DNA of 64,000 nucleotides from Chaetoceros tenuissimus (lineage: Eukaryota; Bacillariophyta; Thalassiosirophyceae; Chaetocerotales; Chaetocerotaceae), in assembly GCA_021927905.1 (NCBI GenBank), contig BLLK01000019.1, forward strand, positions 682,001 through 746,000. Reading direction: 5' to 3'. The notes under the pieces were generated by a model that was not told the DNA's origin, searched no databases, and worked only from the letters and a program-made list of their open reading frames with translations. This document shows positions 21,695-32,183 of the stretch, in pieces. Position 1 is the stretch's first letter. Every line of letters starts with the position of its first letter. Position numbers and translations under genes: made by a program.

Positions 21695-24148
21695 TTATGA
21701 GGATGTATTATCTCTGCGAGAGCCTACTTTTCCTGGGAAAGGAAATTTAGATTTCGGTGGCTCAGAATTATTAGACTTGTCGTTTAATACACTTCTATCT
21801 CCTCTTGCTCCTCCCTCCCTGTTCACTATTGGTCGGTTTGGCTTTTTTCGTTTGTGAATAATATCTCTAACTTCGTCTCCAGTTAGAGTCTCGTATTCTA
21901 GCAATGTCTCTGCAAGTAGGTGGTGTTCTTTGGAGTACTTCATTAAAAGATCCTTAGCTCGTTGATATGAGTCTTGAGTAAGCTTTTGAACTTCTGAGTC
22001 AATCATGGCTCTTGTCGCTCCACTTGCACTCTCCTCACCAGTATTTCCACCATGGAAGACAATTCCAACCTTATCACTAAATCCATACTTTGTAACCATG
22101 GCTCTTGCCGTTCGAGTTGCGTTCATGATGTCTGAACTTGCACCACTGGTCACATTCTCAGGTCCGAAAATCAATTCTTCTGCGACACGACCTCCCATTG
22201 CAACATCCATAAAAGCCAACATTTCCTTGAGGCTTTGAGACGTTTGATCTCCGTCTGGGAGCATAGTTACCATGCCTAAAGCAGATCCACGAGGCATGAT
22301 GGTAGCCTTGTGTATAGGTGATGCTCCCTCTGATAATACAGCTACAAGGGCATGTCCAGCTTCATGGAACGCAGTCACTTTTGCAGTTTTCGGAGTAATG
22401 ACTGCAGTTTTCCTTTCGGCACCCATCATGATTTTATCCTTTGCATATTCAAGCACTGACATGGTGATGCTGTTCAAGCCATCAGTACTTGCTTTTAGTG
22501 CAGCCTGGTTCATCAAGTTGTAAAGATCTGCTCCCGAAAATCCAACGGTTCCTCTCGCCAAAACACTCAAATCCACATCTTTTGCAATCTTGGTCTTTTT
22601 CGCATACATTTCAAGAATTTCTTTGCGACCACCTACATCTGGAAGTGGCACAGTCACATGTTTATCAAATCTTCCAGGACGCAAGAGAGCTTCATCCAAA
22701 GCTTCAGCAAAGTTTGTAGCACCAATCACAATGACACCATTGTTCTCATCGAAACCATCCATTTGTACCAGAAGCTCATTCAAAGTCATTTTCAATGCTG
22801 ACTGATCCTTGAGTTTACGAGTCCCTCCAACTGCATCAATTTCATCAATAAAAATGATTGCTGGAGACTTTTTCTTTGCCGCTTCAAACAATTCTCTAAC
22901 TCTCTTGGCACCAAGACCAACATATACTTCTTCAAATTGCGATCCACTCGAGAAAAAGAATGGCACATTGGCTTCACCCGCAATAGCCTTTGCCAAAAGA
23001 GTCTTACCAGTACCCGGAGGTCCCGTCAAAAGCAATCCACGAGGAAGTTTACCTCCCAATCTCGTAAACTTTTCTGGATTTTTCAAGTATTCCACAATCT
23101 CTTCCAATTCCGCTTTAGCTTCCGCTACACCTTTGACATCTTCAAAGCGTACATCAGACCCTTCCGCTTCTTGTACATGTTTATTACTCATACCCATGGC
23201 ACGTCCTCCCAATCCTTTTTCATCGACAACCGCAGTGATGGCACTGACAACTACAAATGCAATCAAAACCTGTTTGGCAAGAGTCAATAATGCCATTCGA
23301 CCCGATTGCGGTGTCTGCATCTGTACATGCAACGGATGCTTCGGATCCGCTCCTCGTGGATGATGAAATACACCACTACTCAACGCACCACCAGCTATAG
23401 CTCCTGAAGTAACACCAGGTACATTCCCTGATAAAATCTGCATCACTTGCGTCGCAATGGTACTACGATTTTTAACAGATTTGGTGTCTAAATCGACTAA
23501 AGACTGTATTTTCAATGGATCCATGGATACATTTTGAGTTTGAACTCTGCGCATAAATGTTTTAATGTCAAATTTATCCATGGACGAGGTACGTTGCAAA
23601 GCACCAAAATACAACAATGCACATCGTTCATCGAGTGCAAATTCAGGATATTTTTCAAATCGATGAATGACTGCTTCGGGATAAGTGTGTATGAGTTCGG
23701 ATAGGAATTCATATTGTAATGATGCGTTGGTTGGGTTTTGATTCGCGGTTCGTTCGAGTTGTTTGAGTCGGAATGTTGATAATTTTTTCGAGAGTGAGGA
23801 TGTAAAGAATGATCTCGTGGACATGGAGTTTAGTGATGATAGAGATGCCAGACTTGATGTATGAATTTGTTGAAGAGGTGAATGAATGTGAACAAAGTTT
23901 GGACATGTCTTGACTTGTAAAGAAGGAAGAAGTTGCTTTTGACTTTCTCTCGCTTCTCTCAATTTTGAAAAGTCCTGTTGATGATGAAAGAGTGAGTAAA
24001 GAGTTTAAAGAATTTTAAAAATGTATAAATATGTAAATTCTTTCTTCATGAGACATGAAAAGAATGACTACGAGTAGCTTCCATTATATCTGTAAGTACT
24101 TACATGATAGCGTAATTGCCCAGCATGCAATTTCCTTTGACGAAACAT
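21695..24148 (-). CDS. YME1: Mitochondrial i-AAA protease, YME1/FtsH family, two exons
   Basis: Exon 1 is 24148-24104 (MFRQRKLHAGQLRYH) and exon 2 is 23974-21695, joined across a 129-bp GTAAGT-CAG intron, for 774 residues. A presequence is followed by a YME1-type N-domain (YEFLSELIHTYPEAVIHRFE, CALLYFGALQRT), one membrane span (LAKQVLIAFVVVSAITAVV), the AAA module with Walker A GPPGTGKT at about residue 330 and Walker B IIFIDEIDAVGG, and the zinc protease motif HEAGH near 551. The enzyme works in the inner mitochondrial membrane facing the intermembrane space, degrading unassembled or excess proteins. A TTG near 23962 could be mistaken for the start; the spliced ATG is preferred because it supplies a basic presequence. 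Confidence 0.92.
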
Positions 24149-24569
24149 TTTCTATTCAAAAAGACCAGTAGTTCGTATGTATCTTCTTGTTGTAATATAG
24201 CTACAGGCAACACTAGCAATACTTCTATTTATAAATGAATGGAAGCTATGATAAATACTTTCCTTTTTCATCACATCGAAACTCTTTGTTGTTCTTCGTT
24301 TGTGTGGTGTCATTTTGGAAAGAGAAAGAACAGAGATAGAGAAGGGGTGAGGTGGTCAAAGGCAGTTATGAAATAATAACGGTCTATTGGTTGCTCATCT
24401 TTTCCAGCGATTAGTCATATGGATATTGTGAGTTTCAATGATCACATACATAAGTAGCTTGATATCCATGAAGCATATTGTAAAGGATTATAAAAAGATA
24501 TACTTTGACATTTTATGCAAAAAAATTAGATACATTATTACTGCACTTTATGCATGTTTCTTTCTACTT
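24149..24569. other. Intergenic region upstream of the i-AAA protease
   Basis: About 420 bp between the protease start and the ankyrin pseudogene, which should contain the protease promoter on the minus strand. No conserved element or ORF of note was seen. Confidence 0.4.
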
Positions 24570-24800
24570 GAAGGTTGTACTTCTTGCTCGGTGCAGTATG
24601 TTATGCATTCTAAATAATCATTACGTATAGCTGCATCCATCGCATGTCAAGTTAATCGAAAACCATTTTCATGCAGAAATTTCAAACATTTGATATGTCC
24701 ATTCCTAGCTGGTGCTTTTAGGCATATATTTTTCATCATCATTTGGTGCGCAAGAAGTGCAGTTTTGATTCGAGTAACTCTGCATAGTAGTATGTGCTAT
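24570..24800 (-). pseudogene. Ankyrin-repeat gene relic
   Basis: Read on the minus strand, it corresponds to the last two ankyrin repeats of the gene at 25191-27496: CLKFLHENGF-like and the CVNYCT-like terminal unit are recognisable, but stops and indels interrupt the frame. A matching remnant of that gene's upstream element lies at 24979-25046, so a whole gene with promoter was once duplicated here and has decayed. Confidence 0.65.
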
Positions 24801-24978
24801 GTTCTTAAAAGTTGTTTGTTTTACGTATGCTGTTTGTTGTGGCTTTTGATACATTCGTAGGAGAGATTTGTATCGTGAAGGAGGGATATACCTAGTCGTT
24901 ACATTAGTTCAATGTGTCGTCTTTTGCCTCTCAGCAGTTCTCATACCGGTACGTAGGTGGTATGAAAAGCAAAAAAGG

Positions 24979-25046
24979 ATCGTGAAGTTAATAAGATGAG
25001 AAGCCCGCATGATGTCAAACTTCAAAATTAGGCCGTTTCCAACTTT
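24979..25046 (-). promoter_or_regulatory. Upstream element of the ankyrin pseudogene
   Basis: CGTGAAGTTAATAAGATGAG, AGCC, GATGTCAAACTTCAAAA and AGGCC in order match 27601-27660 upstream of the neighbouring ankyrin gene. The TCAAACTTCAAAA..AGGCC core resembles the middle of the module before the ankyrin-like array genes. Confidence 0.45.
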
Positions 25047-25190
25047 CATTTAACATATTGAATTCTTCTCACTAGGTACTAATGCAATTTGAATTTGGTA
25101 GCAATTTAGATCAGGATTGTTTATGAAATCCGGTCTTCATATAGATCTTTCTTTACTTTTGTTAAAAATAGATTGCATGCTTGCACTGAC

Positions 25191-27496
25191 TTACACTGGA
25201 GATTCTTTTATGCTTAGAGCTTCAGACACCTTTCTTTTGCGCCTTACTTTAGACCTCTTCAGATCGTATAAATGTGGGTTGGTGCAGTAATTTACGCATG
25301 AGACATGATTGTTCTCCTTTGCTGCGTTTAGAGCATCCTGACTCAATTCGAATCCACTTTGGTGTAAAAACTTTAGACATCGAATTTGTCCACCTGCAGC
25401 TGCATCAATGCAAATATTTTTGGAAGCTTTGAATCCATTACTCAAGAAATATTTGAGTTTGTCCAAATGTCCACTATTGGCTGCCTCTGAGCAATGCATT
25501 GGATTGTTTTTCATTTCGTCCTTGTACTTCAACCCGTTGCTTGTGCAGTAATTAATGCATTCGGAATTGAAGGCTGCAGCTAAAGTATCTACGGATAATG
25601 CACAGCCTTTCTCGTGTAGAAATTTTAAACATTCAATGTTTCCACCAACGGCTGCGTCAACACAAATATTATCTGGAGCTTGGAAACCTTTATCCAATAA
25701 ATACTTCAACATGTTTAAATCTCCGCATCGAGCAGCAGTTTGACAATATATAGCGTCATGTTTCCACTCTTCTTTGTAAAGCTTATGTATCGATGGAAAG
25801 AGCCATTGATCCCGGATAGCTTTGAGAAAAGGTTTATTTCCATTTTCAATATCATTAATCATTTCCACTAGATTGAAGTATTCAAACATAGCCTCCAATT
25901 TATATTCAATGGCAAAATTGACTGCTTTCAAGGGGGTTTGTACATCCATATCTTTCAGGTACTGAAGACAAGACTTTATACCTGAAAGCTTTAATCCATT
26001 TCTTGGTCCTTGGCCGTATGAGTCCAAACAGTCATGATATAAAGAAGGTGAGAGACAATGGCCATTCTCATGAAGATATCGTAAGCACGAAAGATGCCCC
26101 CTTGTTGCTGCGTCACTACAACATTCTGCAAAATCCCATTCACATCCATGCTCATGTAAGTATCGAAGGCACTCGATAAAGCCGTGCCTTGCTGCTTGAA
26201 AAGTGCATTGTTTATCCATTGGACAGCCTTTTTCATTTAAGTATCGAATGCAATCAATTGAACCGGTACCTGAAGCTGCAACAGAGACTTCGTTGTTCCA
26301 TGGACATCTATTCTCGTGCAAAAATTTGAGGCATTCCAAACTTCCAATTCTGGCAGCTTCTATGCATAACTCTACAAAGGATACATTGGTGTCTAAAAAA
26401 TTTGGATGGATGATATCATGAATGAATCTAAGGCACTCGATATTTCCACCTTTGGCAGCAGCATAGAAACAATCATATCTATTCCATTTGTAGTTTTGTG
26501 AATATAGATATTCAAAGCATTGAAAACTCGTTCTGGCAGCTTCACGCATAATCCCTTGATCGTTTCTGTGCCAATTATAATCATCATTTCCGTGCATATA
26601 TTTGATGCAATCAATATCACCTCCCTCCGCTGCTTTTAGAAACGTACTTTTTTTAATTCGCTCATTTCTGGATCTACGCATTTGAAGAATTGGAAGCCGT
26701 GTTCGTGCAAATAACGAAGGCATCCTAAATGACCTCCTCTTGCTGCAGACGAGCAGCAAATTTCTCTAAAGTAACCAAAGCAACCACTCTGAACATATGG
26801 ACGAGGGTTCCGATCGCCAGTATATTTCGAGCAAAGGAACTTCAACGCATCTAGATGTCCATTACTTGCTGCTGTTGCAATAGAGTTATACAAAATAATT
26901 TCGTTCTTCCTATTGTAAAGATATCGTAGAAAAGCCACATTTCCAACTTCAGCAGCATAATCAAATGAATGTCGATAGAAATTCTCCATGTCCCTCAATG
27001 AGAATAGCCATTCGAAAATGTTGAAATTCTTTTGTAGTATAGCTTGCTCAATTATTTTTTCCAGTTTCTTCTTCTCCTCGGCCGATTGACTATATCCTGG
27101 TATAAACCAATCTCGATTATAATCGGATAGTTTGCACTCAGCATAGTAAATCTTTGCATGATGAACGGATAAACCGGCACAGGCATCACTTGTGAGCTTA
27201 TCGGGATATTGCTCAATATATCTCTGGCGAAAAGTTTTGGATATATTACACATAAATCTATATTCATATCCGCCTATAAACGTGAAGATGTGTCTGATAA
27301 TCTCTGGTTGAAGATCATTTTCAAAAGAACAATACGAATCGTGAAGTTGCTCAATTGAATTGGATGTTTTCTTGTCTTTGCTCTTATCAAAAGTGCTTGA
27401 TGAACAACCAATGCTATAGGAATCGGGCAGAGCGCTGTTCGAAGCAGCGCATTTTGTATTCAAGGATTGTACCTTACTAACTAGTCCAGTTAACAT
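25191..27496 (-). CDS. Ankyrin-repeat protein, frame broken at an A7 run
   Basis: The first frame (27496 to 26636) begins MLTGLVSKVQSLNTKCAASN and carries a short N-domain with QPEIIRHIFTFIGGYEYRFM (F-box-like) and ankyrin units. It ends just after a run of seven A on the coding strand (26648-26654). The second frame continues with more ankyrin units (FLKAAEGGDIDCIKYMHGND, AARIGSLECLKFLHENRCPW, AAVGGNIECLKFLHEKGC) to 25191. A -1 shift at the A7 run, read as A AAA AAA G, joins them with no repeat lost. Together there are about 15 repeats of the S.ECL.FLHE.GC type common in diatoms. The break may be an assembly error, a mutation, or real frameshifting. Confidence 0.7.
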
Positions 27497-27600
27497 AATG
27501 CTTGTTTTTAAATGTGTGCAATTTTTGTGTGAACATATAGTTGTGTCTCATTCTTGTGTGCCGAATAACAATGAGAAGCATTGAGAAGTATTAAAAAATG

Positions 27601-27665
27601 ATCGTGAAGTTCGGATGAGAAGCCACAATAGTGTCAAACTTCAAAAAGAGGCCATTTCAACCTCC
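27601..27665 (-). promoter_or_regulatory. Upstream element of the ankyrin gene
   Basis: About 105-170 bp before the minus-strand start at 27496. On the plus strand it contains CCACAATAGTGTCAAACTTC and then AAAAAGAGGCC. This parallels the CACAATGACGCAA, TTTCAAAAGGCC arrangement before array genes at 46046 and 59357, so it looks like a diverged copy of the same module. Confidence 0.45.
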
Positions 27666-28453
27666 ACCGTCTTCTTTCAATTCAATCGGCAACCGACCCA
27701 CAGGTGTGGAGTTTTTTTAAAATATAAATATGATTTTAGCTTTATGACACGAGTCGTCGAAAATTGTCACTGAAAAATATTTCAACGTACGGGAGGGAGG
27801 CCATGACAAAAACAATTGAACTCATGGAATCTTTCTTCGATGTTGATTCAATCAACAAGATACCATGAGCCAATGCATTTTATTTTACGATATATCTATA
27901 TTATGCACAAATCTTTTCTCCTCAAAATGACTTGACTGGGCTGTCGGTATTCACAATCTCCTCGAGAAACAATCTGACAATGCCACACATGACGACAAGT
28001 GAGTCTAGCTTTTTGTATCCACCAACACCAATAGAGAGAATCAGTAGTAGACAGCAGTGGCTTTTAAGCAGAAAGGTTCCTGATAGAGTCCATATCTTTC
28101 CTCCGTATCTTTCCTTGTGCAACTAGGATCAGAGGTCATATCTTCATGCTAGCATCTCGTATCCTTCTAGGTCTCTGAAATATGGACACGACGAAATCAT
28201 TTTAGGAGCATATTCAGTAACTGTTCATGAATGTTATGCATTGCATAGCGGAAGAGAGTCGGAAAAAGCGACTTGGATTATGCAATGAGTGAGAAGTTCG
28301 TTATGTTCATGTACTCGCTGTTGTTCAATGGCATTTCAATTTTTGACCGTTGCTGTACTTCTCATAAAAATCTCTGGAATAGGCCTAGAAGCGGAAAAAA
28401 TGAAGGAAAAGAAATAATGAGTGTTTCATGATTACATGCTCTTATTATTTGAT
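27666..28453. other. Intergenic region, no gene seen
   Basis: About 790 bp. Short ORFs on both strands overlap each other and show no family resemblance. It lies downstream of the unrecognised ORF at 28454 and upstream of the ankyrin promoter element. No repeat was identified. Confidence 0.4.
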
Positions 28454-29458
28454 TTAAAAATAGCACTGGTGAGTGTCACAATACCGCTGTGGTTGGTTTC
28501 TCGGTCTTCTTGTAGAACCGCCTCTACATCCATCCGATTTACCTTTCTTACAATTCTTACATTTCCTTTCTTGACGAACACAAATCTTATCTGGTCCACG
28601 TACTGGTAGCACCAAATTTCTTTCATGCCGAGGTGCTTGATATGAAATATGATTCGCTGCTTGAATCATATTCACTTGATATAAACCAGCAAATTGCGGA
28701 AATGCTGGATGAACAAAATTGAGATGATTTACTCTTTTCATTGTCTGTCGCTCTTTAGGTGCATCCTGTTTCTGGATCGTTCCAAAGTTATCCGTAACAA
28801 ACTTATCCAGAGTAGATTCTTCGGCATTAACATCCTCTGTATTCATGTCTACATCAGAAGACGCTTCTGCTGTTGGCTTTTCATATCCTTGTTTTTGATG
28901 AGCAGTAAGTATATTAACCGAATGTAAGAGCGTCTCGTCCCTAGCCATCAATCTTGAAGCTTTTTGCAATGTTTCATAATGTTTACGACGCTTGCGATAG
29001 ATGCGATTGTACGCTTTAGTCTTGGGAAAGACCTTCACGCCATCGACATGTTTTAAAATAAGCCGAGTCATTAGCTCATCAACTTTGTCCATGTTCTTAT
29101 GAATCTTGGTTGCTTCGGTAAACAACTTTTGATACAAGCACTTACATTCGTACTCTGTCGACCATGGTCTTGGGTGTACTACCATTCCACATGCTTTAGA
29201 TAAGTATTTTGCCGTAGGTGTCATTTTATCATCTCTAACCTTGACAGTGTCATTTATTTCTTTTTCGAGTTCTTTACCAACGAGTGATACGAAACCAAAC
29301 TTTTCTTCTGTAGGTGCAAAGTCAGAAGCACAAATCCACGTTGGATACAAAAGCTCATTATGATTCCGTTCATACACCTTAACATGGGCATCTATCATCC
29401 ATGTATTATAATGTCCAATCTTAGGAAAGTTCGAAAGATTCTTTTGACATGCACGCAA
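28454..29458 (-). CDS. Unrecognised protein with Cys-rich C-terminus
   Basis: An open frame of about 334 residues, opening after a stop without an ATG at its 5' edge, so it is either spliced to an upstream exon or 5'-truncated. The middle is basic and helical (YNRIYRKRRKHYETLQKASR). The last 45 residues hold CVRQERKCKNCKKGKSDGC and later RYCDTHQC, a probable zinc-binding knuckle of the kind often found at the ends of algal transposon-related proteins. The ORF at 29576-29905, 118 bp upstream, may be its missing 5' part. It lies immediately beside the Harbinger element but outside its terminal repeats. Confidence 0.45.
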   Translation of the reverse strand: MRACQKNLSNFPKIGHYNTWMIDAHVKVYERNHNELLYPTWICASDFAPTEEKFGFVSLVGKELEKEINDTVKVRDDKMTPTAKYLSKACGMVVHPRPWSTEYECKCLYQKLFTEATKIHKNMDKVDELMTRLILKHVDGVKVFPKTKAYNRIYRKRRKHYETLQKASRLMARDETLLHSVNILTAHQKQGYEKPTAEASSDVDMNTEDVNAEESTLDKFVTDNFGTIQKQDAPKERQTMKRVNHLNFVHPAFPQFAGLYQVNMIQAANHISYQAPRHERNLVLPVRGPDKICVRQERKCKNCKKGKSDGCRGGSTRRPRNQPQRYCDTHQCYF

Positions 29459-29575
29459 ATTTGAGCGATGTCAATGTTCTGCTAATATTGCATCAGCTAT
29501 TTATGCATGACACTAATTTTGATATCATCGAAGTAGCTTGAATCTTCTTCAAAAGAAGAGCCATCACCATCGTCA

Positions 29576-29905
29576 TCACCAGCCATCATCTTGATTTAAT
29601 TCGTCTTCAGTTCTAGTGCTTTCTTTCACATCGTAGTAGTCATCATTATTTGTATGAGTTGGTCTACGGACTTCATAGTTTGCATCACGTCTACGGAACT
29701 CATTCCACATTCTCTCTATCATCACTCGAGGTGATTCAATAATATTCCTAATGGTTCCATGCTGAACAAAATTAGCTAGACCTCTAGCAAGTACTCTTGT
29801 CTCAGTCGCTTTCTTATAGGTTTTTGCTGCCTTTGCTGCTGACGTAGTTTTGCCCTTGTTTGAGTTTAGGGTTTTAGAAACATATTTACGTTTGGATTTT
29901 GCCAT
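29576..29905 (-). CDS. Small basic/acidic ORF, possible 5' part of the ORF at 28454
   Basis: 109 residues from ATG 29905 (MAKSKRKYVSKTLNSNKGKT): Lys-rich at the start, then RNIIESPRVMIERMWNEFRR, then acidic. After its stop the acidic composition continues in another frame (DDDGDGSSFEEDSSYFDDIK) for about 75 bp, which suggests a frameshift in a once longer protein or an unresolved intron. The family is not recognised. Confidence 0.4.
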   Translation of the reverse strand: MAKSKRKYVSKTLNSNKGKTTSAAKAAKTYKKATETRVLARGLANFVQHGTIRNIIESPRVMIERMWNEFRRRDANYEVRRPTHTNNDDYYDVKESTRTEDELNQDDGW

Positions 29906-30058
29906 GTTATAGTAAATAAAGACAAGTGAAATGCACTAAAGGTATCAGGTGTTAATTAGGTTCAGTCAAGTTCAGTGTTCATCTCGTCGTGGCTCAAGGT
30001 GCAGCACCTTTTAGTACATACTATATTAGTACCTACACGTTGAATTAAAATAACACTG

Positions 30059-30106
30059 AAATAGCTATTAAAAAGCAGGTGTCTACAAGCTTTTTAATAG
30101 CTATTT
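30059..30106. repeat. 18-bp perfect inverted repeat (hairpin)
   Basis: Arms AAATAGCTATTAAAAAGC (30059-30076) and its exact reverse complement (30089-30106) flank a 12-base loop. It lies between the small ORF at 29905 and the left end of the transposon. It could be a transcription-stop or replication-related hairpin, or a relic of a small inverted-repeat element. Confidence 0.6.
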
Positions 30107-30212
30107 TGACATTATTTACATATTTTTAAAAGGGTCCACACCAGCAGGCCGGTTGCCATTCAATCATCCTACTTATAACATACCTATCTCGATCGAAACT
30201 GTGTTACTCTAA

Positions 30213-30256
30213 GGCCGATCCGCACCGTACTACGAAAGTACGAAAGTCGAAAGTTG
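30213..30256 (+). repeat. Left terminal inverted repeat of the Harbinger element
   Basis: Starts GGCCGATCCGCACCGT and continues with two TACGAAAGT-type direct units. It pairs with 34091-34134 with three mismatches. Confidence 0.92.
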
Positions 30257-30373
30257 GAAAAATGTCCTCCCCTGCAATAGGATATATTCTGTAACAAAAA
30301 ATAACAAAAACATTTCTTTTGCATAGCATCTCATTGACACAGCTAAAAAACCACTTTCGTAGTGAGCAGCCCA

Positions 30374-30401
30374 CTACGAAAGTTGAGCTCAACTTTCGTA
30401 G
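30374..30401. repeat. 28-bp perfect subterminal palindrome
   Basis: Half-site CTACGAAAGTTGAG is followed directly by its reverse complement. The half-site is the same TACGAAAGTT unit present in the terminal repeats and again at about 30414-30424. Arrays of subterminal units are typical transposase-binding regions. Confidence 0.85.
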
Positions 30402-30496
30402 TCGCCAATCTCACTACGAAAGTTTACTATCCACAAAATTGATTAGGAGATTCACTTCAATAACAACTCCATCACTCCCTATTTTCTTTTAAAATA

Positions 30497-32167
30497 ATGG
30501 AGACCACCACTAATTCTACTCATAAAGAAGTTAAACTCAATCAAACACTGAAGATATTTCTGAAGAGAGCTATTGTTCATGTTGCAATCACAAATGTAGA
30601 AGGAGGAGAAGATCAACGTCAACTCAAAGTAAACGGAGATAAAGGAGATTCTACAGAAGAGAAACTCTATAAGGCATATCACGGTGACATTCCCTCAGGG
30701 ATTACTTCTTATCTTGACACTTTTATTGAAATGAAAGGTGAATGGCAATCATTTTTCAATAAAGGCTATGCATTTGAAGAGAATAATGGAGAGAATAATG
30801 GAGAGAATAAGGTGGTGAAGATTGACTTGAGTAAAATACTTTTTATTCCAAATGGTTGTCTCACTCTTGACCATCGTGTAAGAGATGAACTTCGAAAATC
30901 TACTGGTAATCAGATGTTAGGCGGGAGAACAATGATGGATTACAAAAGACAGAATATGAGAGAGGTTAAACCTCTTCAAGATCTTGTCCGGCAATTTTGT
31001 AATGGGAGTTCTGAAGAAGAGCTTCCTTCTGGAAAAAATGTGGAGCAACTGTTTTCTTTCATTTGGAATGAAATGTGGAAAAGAAAACAGAGTAAGAATA
31101 GCAGTGCTAAAGCATCTACAGACTCAATAGAATCAGAGGAATTTGCAGATGAAGAAGAATCGCAGGAGGAAGCAGAACCACAAGAACGTACCTTAGCATC
31201 ATTTGAAGGGAAATGGTATCCACCTGGATGGCATGTTTTCTTTCTTTTTGTTTGCAAGCATACTAGAATTAGTGAGAATTACCACCATTTGTTTGAATAT
31301 GATGGTAAAGGATTAGACAGTTCCAATGCCTCAAATCGCAAACAAGCTCGTCAAAAGAAGCAGGACCAGAGTGAAAAGAGACGAAAGACAGAGTTAGCTG
31401 CGGGATTATCTCGAGGTATGAATATTGATGAAGTGCATCAAAATATTCATTTAAACATGAAGATGTCCAGAGAGAAGAGGGGTGACATTAATGAGGATAT
31501 TGCTCAGCGACTTGCAACTATTGCTAATTTACAAAACCAACAGCAGTCTCTCTATCAACTACTGGGACAGATCAAGCCACCGTCAGAAGAGTTTATGACA
31601 CACCCACTCTATGTAGAAACACAGCGCCTATCAGAGAAAATAAAAGCTGAGAACAAAGTCATTGAAGAAAGACGTAGAGAACTGGAAACTTTCAAAAATA
31701 CTGATGTTTATAGGAAGAAGGCTGAAGAAGATCTTCTCAAATTGCATTCCCTAGACTCTCCACTACCTGTTGGAAAAGTTAACATTACTGCACAGACTCC
31801 AGTTTCTATCTTAAGTGACACTCACGACTCCACTTTTGTTGAGGGTAAAAAGGTTGTAGCCTATGAATCTGATGATATGGATAGGCCAGGAGATGAGGGC
31901 CGTTCCTTACATGATGATTGTAACAATATTTTTGGAATGATGAAGTGTGGAAGAAATCCATCCCAACTTCCACGAAGACAGGAAATTATTTCTGCAATGC
32001 AATCTTGTATCAATCATGATTTGAGGTATGTCATTTGCTGCTTAAAGGTAACTGAACGAGAGGCTTTATTTCCTGGACTTGTAGATCTACCACTTAATGC
32101 GGCTGCCCTTTGCTGGTCTGCAGCACAAGATATTTGTACTGACAAATGGGAGAGTAATAGAAACTAA
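30497..32167 (+). CDS. Second ORF of the Harbinger element, unrecognised
   Basis: A 556-residue protein from ATG 30497. PIF/Harbinger elements usually encode a Myb/SANT-like DNA-binding partner; I do not see a clear SANT tryptophan pattern here, although FIEMKGEWQSFFNKGYAF and LFSFIWNEMWKRKQ are Trp-containing helical stretches. It has an imperfect NNGENNGEN repeat near residue 96, a highly charged Ser/Glu linker at about 205-235, a basic patch (RKQARQKKQDQSEKRRKTE) at about 280 that could be a nuclear signal, and a coiled coil at about 335-415. A role as transposase partner is inferred from position inside the element. Confidence 0.75.
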   Translation: METTTNSTHKEVKLNQTLKIFLKRAIVHVAITNVEGGEDQRQLKVNGDKGDSTEEKLYKAYHGDIPSGITSYLDTFIEMKGEWQSFFNKGYAFEENNGENNGENKVVKIDLSKILFIPNGCLTLDHRVRDELRKSTGNQMLGGRTMMDYKRQNMREVKPLQDLVRQFCNGSSEEELPSGKNVEQLFSFIWNEMWKRKQSKNSSAKASTDSIESEEFADEEESQEEAEPQERTLASFEGKWYPPGWHVFFLFVCKHTRISENYHHLFEYDGKGLDSSNASNRKQARQKKQDQSEKRRKTELAAGLSRGMNIDEVHQNIHLNMKMSREKRGDINEDIAQRLATIANLQNQQQSLYQLLGQIKPPSEEFMTHPLYVETQRLSEKIKAENKVIEERRRELETFKNTDVYRKKAEEDLLKLHSLDSPLPVGKVNITAQTPVSILSDTHDSTFVEGKKVVAYESDDMDRPGDEGRSLHDDCNNIFGMMKCGRNPSQLPRRQEIISAMQSCINHDLRYVICCLKVTEREALFPGLVDLPLNAAALCWSAAQDICTDKWESNRN

Positions 32168-32183
32168 TCGTAACTAATTCAAT

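Noticed and set aside
22809-23363. 184-residue plus-strand ORF
   Set aside because: Antisense of the conserved AAA domain of the YME1-type protease; it has no independent start context or family resemblance.
21695-23962. Start of the i-AAA protease at a TTG at 23962
   Set aside because: A GTAAGT-CAG intron links the frame in phase to an ATG exon at 24148-24104 that supplies a basic mitochondrial presequence.
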